A stretch of 64,000 bases of DNA from Acinetobacter sp. ANC 4169 (GTDB lineage Bacteria > Pseudomonadota > Gammaproteobacteria > Pseudomonadales > Moraxellaceae), in NCBI RefSeq assembly GCF_002135355.1, contig NZ_NEGE01000003.1:124001-188000 (forward strand), in the 5' to 3' direction. The notes beneath the pieces were generated by a model that was not told the DNA's origin, did no database searches, and saw nothing but the letters and a program-made list of their open reading frames with translations. Below are positions 58,246 to 64,000 of this stretch, one piece after another. The position numbers and the translations under genes were made by a program. Numbering within the stretch: position 1 is the first letter of the stretch; each line of letters opens with the position of its first letter.

Positions 58246-59253
58246 TTAACGCTGCTTGCGTTTCCGATATTCCACAGGCGTTTCATTGGTCCAGCGCTTA
58301 AAAGCACGGTAAAAAGTACTCGGCTCGGAAAATCCGGTGAGATAGACAATTCGCTCTACACTTTCCGCTGTATTGGCCAATAATTTCTTCGCCAAACGAC
58401 AGCGATAATCAGACAGAATTTGCTGAAAACTGGTATTGGCTTCACTCAGCTGGGTACGTAAACGGCGTGGAGTAATATTTAAATGGGTTGCTACGGTTTC
58501 CAAAGTGGTTTCGCCACTTTCTAACGTCGAGCCAATCGCACGGCGCACTTCCCCAACCAGATCATAACGCGCCAGCTCTTGCAGCTTTTCAATCGCCAAT
58601 TGCTCATGCAACTGCAACAGCTCCGGTTCTGCTTGCCATAACTGGTAATCTAAAATTGCGGGATCGAAATATAAACGGGTTTCTTTTTGCCCTAAGCTAA
58701 CCGGACATTCATAGACTCGGAAATACTCATCATCGGGCGCGCCCTGACTGAAGTTAAAATCGATATAGATCGGCTGAAAACGACCTTCGGTAATAAATTT
58801 GAAAAAACGCAATACGCCGGATAATGCACATTCGGAAAAATGCCGGTTGACGATATTTTCGCCCCAAGGCTGCTCACCATTGGTTAAATAGCAGCGATCA
58901 TCTTCAATCACCAGTGTGGCATGAAAGGCATCACTAATCAGGCGCTGATAGGCCAAAGCACGCTTCAGCCCTTCACCAAAGTTTTCACTGGAAATGAAGA
59001 GGTGCTCAATGACCTGACCACGGTATAAAGGCAGGTGTTCACCCAAATGCAAACCAATATCTGGATCCTTACTAACCTCTTCAGCAGCCACCCAAAACGC
59101 ATATTGAGCACTGAGCGGGGTACGATCATTGGTTTCAACCTGATTTAAGGCCACACCAGCTTTCATTAAAATTTCTTCAGTTGGCAAACCTGCACGACGA
59201 ATGGCTTGATAACCCAATCGTAAAACAACTGATGCATCAGTTAGCTGACCCAC
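58246..59253 (-). CDS. AraC-family transcriptional regulator
   Basis: 335 residues from GTG 59253 (GGAAGG Shine-Dalgarno 8 bases upstream). The N-terminal part (about 10-200) is the Arabinose-bd domain found in OruR/VirS-like regulators; the C-terminal HTH_18 domain has two helix-turn-helix units, ending in VERIVYLTGFSEPSTFYRAFKRWTNETPVEYRKRKQR. Effector unknown. Divergent from infA with 230 bases between. No obviously coregulated gene is adjacent. Confidence 0.9.
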   Translation of the reverse strand: MGQLTDASVVLRLGYQAIRRAGLPTEEILMKAGVALNQVETNDRTPLSAQYAFWVAAEEVSKDPDIGLHLGEHLPLYRGQVIEHLFISSENFGEGLKRALAYQRLISDAFHATLVIEDDRCYLTNGEQPWGENIVNRHFSECALSGVLRFFKFITEGRFQPIYIDFNFSQGAPDDEYFRVYECPVSLGQKETRLYFDPAILDYQLWQAEPELLQLHEQLAIEKLQELARYDLVGEVRRAIGSTLESGETTLETVATHLNITPRRLRTQLSEANTSFQQILSDYRCRLAKKLLANTAESVERIVYLTGFSEPSTFYRAFKRWTNETPVEYRKRKQR

Positions 59254-59421
59254 GCAAAGACCTTCCTTGTATGTTCTTCATTTATACTTAAAAAGATTGA
59301 TTTTAGATTAACTGCGATTGACCAAACTGACAACATGACAATGCGCTTTTTTACAGAAAATATTTATACGGCGGGTTCGCTTATTTAACTGACAGATGAA
59401 CGAGCAAAGCCGCATTGCGCC

Positions 59422-59450
59422 TTGTTTTATGCAAAAAAATTGACTATAAT
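59422..59450 (+). promoter_or_regulatory. Promoter of infA
   Basis: -35 TTGTTT (59422-59427), a 17-base spacer, and consensus -10 TATAAT (59445-59450), 34 bases before the infA start. Confidence 0.75.
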
Positions 59451-59484
59451 TTGCGCCTTTCCAATTTATTCATTCAGGTAGGCT

Positions 59485-59706
59485 ATGGCCAATAAAGAGG
59501 AACTCATCGAGTTCGAAGGCGTTGTCACCGAGACGCTTCCTAATACTATGTTCCGTGTACGTTTAGAGAACGGTCACGAAGTGATTGCCCACATCTCTGG
59601 TAAAATGCGTAAACACTATATTCGTATTTTAACTGGCGACAGTGTTAAAGTAGAAATGACTCCTTACGATTTGACGAAGGGTCGTATTACTTATCGTGCA
59701 CGCTAA
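59485..59706 (+). CDS. infA: Translation initiation factor IF-1
   Basis: 73 residues, single S1-like OB fold. [20 protein letters not shown] and [27 protein letters not shown] are nearly universal in IF-1. Own sigma-70-like promoter and terminator, so monocistronic. One copy in this window. Confidence 0.98.
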   Translation: MANKEELIEFEGVVTETLPNTMFRVRLENGHEVIAHISGKMRKHYIRILTGDSVKVEMTPYDLTKGRITYRAR

Positions 59707-59720
59707 GTTTTAGCGTAAGC

Positions 59721-59749
59721 AAAAGCCACTTTTTATAGTGGCTTTTTTA
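59721..59749 (+). terminator. Terminator after infA
   Basis: Stem AAAAGCCAC / GTGGCTTTT with an A/T loop and T run. Confidence 0.9.
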
Positions 59750-59841
59750 TTCAGCTTTATTCACTGACCGTTTATCAAATGACAACGTTCATGTAAATTT
59801 TCTCCGTATAAAATAAAGTTTTATCTTATGGAGAAAAGGCA

Positions 59842-60243
59842 ATGTCATTTCTTCACTCTCTCGGTCTAATGACGGTATTGTGCCTGCTGTATGGATGCAC
59901 AACCTCAGCAAGAACCAGTGCACAACAACGTGATGCCTATTTACAACAATTTATCGGGCAGTCCAGCCAAACTATTCAAACCAAGCTCAATTTGAGCAGT
60001 ATCGGTTACCAGCAAGTCCTATCGCCTACCGTAGATGATCAGACACTCACTTATACGGTTATTCATCCTATTACCATTCCAATGCCTATGGCTCAAAATC
60101 CTGCTGACGTTGATTCTGGTAGTGTTCCCATACAAATCCCGCCTAGAGCGCAAAGTTATGATGTGAACTTGCAATGTAAAATTATCTATCGTTTGGAACA
60201 CAACATTGCCAAATCGTTGTATTACACCGGCCGTACCTGTTAA
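59842..60243 (+). CDS. Small lipoprotein of unknown function
   Basis: 133 residues. A signal peptide with lipobox LLYGC places lipidated Cys at residue 19 (CTTSARTS). The mature part has an early alpha-helical segment (DAYLQQFIGQSSQTIQTKL) and a Pro/Met-rich stretch (HPITIPMPMAQNP); two further Cys near the C-terminus (LQCKII and RTC). I do not recognise a domain. Convergent with leuB across a bidirectional terminator. Confidence 0.6.
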   Translation: MSFLHSLGLMTVLCLLYGCTTSARTSAQQRDAYLQQFIGQSSQTIQTKLNLSSIGYQQVLSPTVDDQTLTYTVIHPITIPMPMAQNPADVDSGSVPIQIPPRAQSYDVNLQCKIIYRLEHNIAKSLYYTGRTC

Positions 60244-60261
60244 AACGCTCTGAAAAGCAAT

Positions 60262-60290
60262 AAAAAAACGCAGCTCATGGCTGCGTTTTT
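60262..60290. terminator. Bidirectional terminator between lipoprotein gene and leuB
   Basis: Stem AAAAACGCAGC / GCTGCGTTTTT with a TCATG loop; acts on both converging genes. Confidence 0.9.
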
Positions 60291-60304
60291 GGTGTTTGGT
60301 GAAC

Positions 60305-61384
60305 TTAGTTCAAAGCAGCAACCACTGCTTGACCCATTTCCACGGTACCCACTTGTGTATTACCTTCAGACATGATGTCGCCAGTACGTAAACCTTGATC
60401 CAATACATTGCCTACTGCATCTTCAATGGCTTTCGCTGCTGCTTCTTCACGGAAGGTATAACGAAGCATCATGGCAACTGAAAGAATGGTGGCTAATGGA
60501 TTGGCAATGTTTTGACCTGCGATGTCAGGGGCTGAACCATGGCATGGCTCATACATGCCTTTACCGTTTTCATCCAGTGATGCGGATGGCAACATGCCGA
60601 TAGAACCTGTCAGCATCGCTGCTTCATCAGACAGGATGTCACCAAACAGGTTACCTGTCACGATCACGTCAAACTGCTTAGGCGCACGTACCAGCTGCAT
60701 TGCTGCGTTATCTACATACATATGCGACAAGTTGATTTCTGGATACTGCTCTTCTTTCAATGCAGTCACTGTTTGCTTCCAAAGCTCGGTCACTTCAAGG
60801 ACGTTGGCTTTATCGACTGAACATACCTTACCACCGCGAAGGTTGGCCATTTCAAAGGCAACTTTGGCAATGCGTTTAATTTCAGACTCTTTATAAACGT
60901 CAGTATTGAAACCTTGTTTCTCGCCATTTTCCAGCTCACGGATACCACGTGGTTGACCGAAGTAGATACCCCCAGTGAGTTCACGCACAATCAGGATATC
61001 GAGGCCTGATACAATTTCAGGTTTCAAGCTTGAAGCACCGGCAAGTTGCGGGTAAAGAATTGCAGGACGCAAGTTGGCAAATAAATTCAATTCAGAACGG
61101 ATTTTCAATAAGCCACGTTCAGGACGAATTGAGCGTTCAATGCTATCCCATTTTGGACCACCGACAGCACCTAACAAGATCGCATCTGCGCCTTTTGCCT
61201 GTTCTGCTGTCACTGCAGGGTAGGGTTCGCCATGTGCATCAATCGCAGCACCACCCAATAAACCCTGTTCCCAAGTCAAACCCAGATTGAATTTTTCATT
61301 TACTCGTGTAAGCACTTGTTCAGCTGCTTTTACGATTTCAGGACCAATACCATCACCTGGTAAAATCAAAATATGTTTTGACAT
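60305..61384 (-). CDS. leuB: 3-Isopropylmalate dehydrogenase
   Basis: Third step of leucine synthesis, NAD+-dependent. 359 residues from ATG 61384 ([23 protein letters not shown]). [11 protein letters not shown], the [10 protein letters not shown] motif, and [39 protein letters not shown] are diagnostic. Lies downstream of leuD with a lipoprotein gene between, all on the minus strand. The next lipoprotein gene is 45 bases upstream. Confidence 0.97.
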   Translation of the reverse strand: MSKHILILPGDGIGPEIVKAAEQVLTRVNEKFNLGLTWEQGLLGGAAIDAHGEPYPAVTAEQAKGADAILLGAVGGPKWDSIERSIRPERGLLKIRSELNLFANLRPAILYPQLAGASSLKPEIVSGLDILIVRELTGGIYFGQPRGIRELENGEKQGFNTDVYKESEIKRIAKVAFEMANLRGGKVCSVDKANVLEVTELWKQTVTALKEEQYPEINLSHMYVDNAAMQLVRAPKQFDVIVTGNLFGDILSDEAAMLTGSIGMLPSASLDENGKGMYEPCHGSAPDIAGQNIANPLATILSVAMMLRYTFREEAAAKAIEDAVGNVLDQGLRTGDIMSEGNTQVGTVEMGQAVVAALN

Positions 61385-61428
61385 GAGTGTTTCCATTTAT
61401 GAAGTCGATGGATTAAATCGACGGGATT

Positions 61429-61992
61429 TTAAATTTTCTTTTCTACAAATTCGCCCAGACCGGTTAAGGCATTATAGGGTCTGCAGAAACGTCGGATTGT
61501 CTTGTGTTCTTGTATGAGATCGACACACAAGGGTTCAGGTGCAGATACATTCAGCAAGCTGCCCTGCTGTTTGTTGCGATCACGATACATTTTAAAAATG
61601 TAATGGTGTTTCGGCTTAAACTGATGAAAAACATGAAGGGTTTCTGCCCGATCTTTGGAAATCGGATAAAAGCGGATCACCAGTTCATGTTGCCCCGGAG
61701 GGACTGAAAGATATAACGCATTCGGCTGATTTAAAGAGTTCGCCTGTAAACGTAAAATACCCGATTCAACTGCCGCGCTATTCACGCGACGCTGTGCTGC
61801 ATCAATAATTTGAATTTTATCTAAACGTTCAAATTCACAGTTTGCAGTACCAGCACAGTAGATTAAGGCATTTGTTTTTGTGCTTTCAGTTTCTTTTATA
61901 TGTTTAATGCGTACTGTATCAATGCTTTGGCATGCACTTAAGGATGCGACCATAAGACCAAGTACAGCAAGCTGACCGTAAACTTTTGTCAT
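61429..61992 (-). CDS. Lipoprotein of unknown function between leuD and leuB
   Basis: 187 residues from ATG 61992 (MTKVYGQLAVLGLMVASLSA), lipobox LSAC near residue 21. An upstream in-frame start at 62025 would put residues before the signal. The mature part has two Cys (IYCAGTANC) and a lipid-transport-like beta segment (PNALYLSVPPGQHELVIRFYPIS). PEGA-like or DUF2846-like by impression only. Position between leuD and leuB on the same strand suggests cotranscription with leucine genes, but a functional link is not apparent. Confidence 0.65.
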   Translation of the reverse strand: MTKVYGQLAVLGLMVASLSACQSIDTVRIKHIKETESTKTNALIYCAGTANCEFERLDKIQIIDAAQRRVNSAAVESGILRLQANSLNQPNALYLSVPPGQHELVIRFYPISKDRAETLHVFHQFKPKHHYIFKMYRDRNKQQGSLLNVSAPEPLCVDLIQEHKTIRRFCRPYNALTGLGEFVEKKI

Positions 61993-62097
61993 TATTCGAG
62001 CCCAACCCTCACCAATTAAAGCCAACTAAATATTTTTATGGATTCGATATTAGCAAGAGTTAAGCTCCGATACTACTAGCGCTGAAAATTCAAGTAA

Positions 62098-62748
62098 TTA
62101 ACCACGAATTTCCTGAAATACCCAAGGACGTGATTGCTTGGTTTTTTCTTCATAGGCACGAATATCATCTGCAGCTTGTAAGGTTAAGCCAATATCATCC
62201 AAACCATTCAACAAACAGTGCTTACGGAACGGATCGACTTCAAACTTGAAGGCTTCACCCGCTGGCGTACGTACTTCTTGTGCTTCCAAGTCGATGGTTA
62301 ACTGATAGCCTTCTGTCGCAGCACATTCTTTAAATAACTGATCCACGATTTCTTCAGACAAAATCACCGGCAACATGCCGTTTTTAAAGCTGTTGTTAAA
62401 GAAAATGTCGGCATAGCTTGGTGCGATGACAGTACGGAAACCATATTCGTTCAACGCCCATGGCGCATGCTCACGGCTTGAACCACAACCAAAGTTGGCA
62501 CGTGAAATCAATACAGTTGCACCCTGGTAACGCGGCTGGTTCAAAACGAATTCAGGGTTTTTCGGACGAACTGAATTGTCCTGACCCGGATAGCCTTCAT
62601 CCAAATAACGCAATTCATCAAATAAGTTGTCACCAAAACCGGTACGTTTGATCGATTTCAAAAACTGTTTTGGAATAATTAAATCTGTATCGACATTGGC
62701 ACGGTCTAATGGTGCAACGATACCTTGTTCAACGGTATATTTTTTCAT
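62098..62748 (-). CDS. leuD: 3-Isopropylmalate dehydratase small subunit
   Basis: 216 residues. Forms the isopropylmalate isomerase with Leu[25 protein letters not shown] and [15 protein letters not shown] are diagnostic. Upstream leuC ends 114 bases away, with a hairpin repeat in the gap. Confidence 0.97.
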   Translation of the reverse strand: MKKYTVEQGIVAPLDRANVDTDLIIPKQFLKSIKRTGFGDNLFDELRYLDEGYPGQDNSVRPKNPEFVLNQPRYQGATVLISRANFGCGSSREHAPWALNEYGFRTVIAPSYADIFFNNSFKNGMLPVILSEEIVDQLFKECAATEGYQLTIDLEAQEVRTPAGEAFKFEVDPFRKHCLLNGLDDIGLTLQAADDIRAYEEKTKQSRPWVFQEIRG

Positions 62749-62771
62749 GTTTATTTCCCAATGAATCCGTA

Positions 62772-62855
62772 ACCTCTCCCTAACCCTCTCCTAAAATGAG
62801 AGGGAACTCCTTCTCTTGCGCCATTCATGGCTCAGGGAGAAGGTCGGGATGAGGG
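62772..62855. repeat. Intergenic palindromic repeat (CCTCTCCC type)
   Basis: Starts CCTCTCCCTAACCCTCTCC, with hairpin TAAAATGAGAGGGAAC following, and ends GGGAGAAGGTCGGGATGAGG. The reverse complement matches the repeat at 12685-12750 after leuS at its ends. Lies between leuC and leuD. Confidence 0.65.
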
Positions 62856-62862
62856 CTTAAAC

Positions 62863-64000
62863 TTAGAATGAACGAACATCAACGAAATGACCGGCAATGG
62901 CCGCAGCTGCTGCCATGGCTGGACTCACCAAGTGAGTACGACCGCCATTGCCCTGACGACCTTCGAAGTTACGGTTAGAAGTAGATGCACAGTGCTCGCC
63001 CGGTTGCAATTTGTCAGCATTCATGGCCAAGCACATTGAGCAGCCCGGTTCACGCCATTCAAAACCAGCTTCTAAAAAGACTTTATCCAAGCCTTCAGCT
63101 TCAGCCTGCTGTTTCACCAAACCAGAACCCGGAACCACCATGGCCTGTTTAATTGAAGCAGCCACTTTGCGGCCTTTAATCACTTCAGCTGCGGCACGAA
63201 TATCTTCAATACGCGAGTTAGTACACGAACCGATAAATACGCGGTCCAATTGAATGTCCGCCAATGCCTGACCGGCATTTAAACCCATGTATTGATAAGC
63301 ACGGGTCCAGTCATTGCGTTGCACGTCATCTTTGGCCTGTTCCAAAGTCGGCACCGCTTGGGACACCGGAATCACCATTTCAGGAGAAGTTCCCCAAGAC
63401 ACTTGCGGTTCAATCTCTTCACCTTGCAACACTACTACGGTGTCAAAGTGTGCGCCTTCATCAGAATGTAAGGTATTCCAGTACTCAACCGCTTTATCCC
63501 AATCTTGACCTTTCGGTGCGTAGTTACGGCCTTTCACGTATTCAATGGTTTTGTCATCCACAGCGACCATACCGACACGTGCACCGGCTTCAATCGCCAT
63601 GTTACATACGGTCATACGGCCTTCGATTGACATGTCACGGAATACCTGACCACCGAATTCAATCGCGTGACCTGTACCGCCCGCAGTACCAATTTTGCCA
63701 ATGATTGCTAACACGACATCTTTTGAAGTCACGCCTTGACCTAATTTACCATCCACACGCACCAACATGTTCTTCATTTTCTTTTGAACCAGGCACTGGG
63801 TAGCCAATACATGTTCAACTTCTGAAGTCCCAATCCCGTGCGCCAAACAGCCAAATGCACCATGAGTTGCGGTATGCGAGTCACCACACACTACAGTCAT
63901 GCCCGGCAAGGTTAAACCCTGTTCAGGCCCTACCACGTGTGCAATTCCTTGGCGAATATCATTGATATCAAATTCAACAATATCGAAAGTTTTACAGTTG
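62863..64000 (-). CDS. leuC: 3-Isopropylmalate dehydratase large subunit (partial, N-terminus beyond right edge)
   Basis: At least 379 residues are visible; the frame is open to the right edge (reading [20 protein letters not shown] at the boundary), so the start lies outside. Aconitase-fold enzyme with a [4Fe-4S] cluster: [27 protein letters not shown] and [13 protein letters not shown] carry the cluster cysteines (three). Ends [21 protein letters not shown]. First visible gene of the minus-strand leuC-leuD-lipoprotein-leuB run. Confidence 0.97.
   Translation of the reverse strand, partial: NCKTFDIVEFDINDIRQGIAHVVGPEQGLTLPGMTVVCGDSHTATHGAFGCLAHGIGTSEVEHVLATQCLVQKKMKNMLVRVDGKLGQGVTSKDVVLAIIGKIGTAGGTGHAIEFGGQVFRDMSIEGRMTVCNMAIEAGARVGMVAVDDKTIEYVKGRNYAPKGQDWDKAVEYWNTLHSDEGAHFDTVVVLQGEEIEPQVSWGTSPEMVIPVSQAVPTLEQAKDDVQRNDWTRAYQYMGLNAGQALADIQLDRVFIGSCTNSRIEDIRAAAEVIKGRKVAASIKQAMVVPGSGLVKQQAEAEGLDKVFLEAGFEWREPGCSMCLAMNADKLQPGEHCASTSNRNFEGRQGNGGRTHLVSPAMAAAAAIAGHFVDVRSF

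Overview
This window is chromosomal DNA from a gamma-proteobacterium of the Moraxellaceae, most likely Acinetobacter. The basis is moderate-to-low GC, the family-level look of the core proteins, and the conserved order asd - fimV - truA near leuB/leuD/leuC that is known from Pseudomonas and relatives. I could run no database search, so genus is an inference. I see no tRNA, rRNA, CRISPR array or complete insertion sequence.

Layout. (1) 1-2836: a very AT-rich chaperone-usher pilus operon on the minus strand (pilin, chaperone, usher; the usher runs off the left edge), followed by a 0.9 kb AT-rich gap and a secreted XAC2610-like protein. (2) 4.7-8.3 kb: ilvI-ilvH-ilvC for branched-chain amino acids, with a second partial copy of the ilvC 3' end beyond its terminator. 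(3) 9-15 kb: two tandem DUF4124 genes (the second apparently frameshifted), leuS, lptE, holA and a bacteriohemerythrin. (4) 15.6-20.4 kb: a macA-macB-outer-membrane-factor tripartite efflux operon, then a CHAP-like amidase without signal peptide. (5) 21.6-25.4 kb: thyA, folA, a DUF4105 membrane protein, a META lipoprotein and msrA. (6) 25.4-30.7 kb: tonB-exbB-exbD with a Fur-like site, purU, and a divergent TetR regulator / aldehyde dehydrogenase pair with a perfect palindrome between them. (7) 30.8-38.9 kb: rpmB-rpmG, a Kef-type antiporter, small hypothetical genes, an ASCH and an RRM protein, a UvrD/Rep-type helicase, glycerate kinase and HdeD. (8) 39-45 kb: a snapalysin-motif metalloprotein, a Nudix hydrolase, topA, two hypotheticals and slyX. 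(9) 45-52 kb: uup, an LpxL-type acyltransferase, a GT4 glycosyltransferase, GNAT, a small membrane protein and an endonuclease/exonuclease/phosphatase. (10) 52-64 kb: asd, a FimV carried on two adjacent reading frames, asparaginase, truA, an AraC regulator, infA, two lipoproteins, and leuB, leuD and leuC (leuC cut by the right edge).

Most of the window is core housekeeping. The signals least explained by ordinary genes are non-coding. A dispersed three-hairpin element (36996-37106 and 48446-48538) keeps its stems by compensatory changes and presents A-N-G-G-A-T loops resembling CsrA/RsmA sites. A roughly 280 bp MITE-like element with nested palindromes sits inside the loop of what looks like the uup terminator (47060-47372). 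A C-rich/G-rich hairpin repeat family occurs downstream of leuS, thyA, truA and leuD. Among genes, the split fimV, the frameshifted DUF4124 gene, the ilvC 3' duplication and the orphan CHAP amidase deserve a second look.
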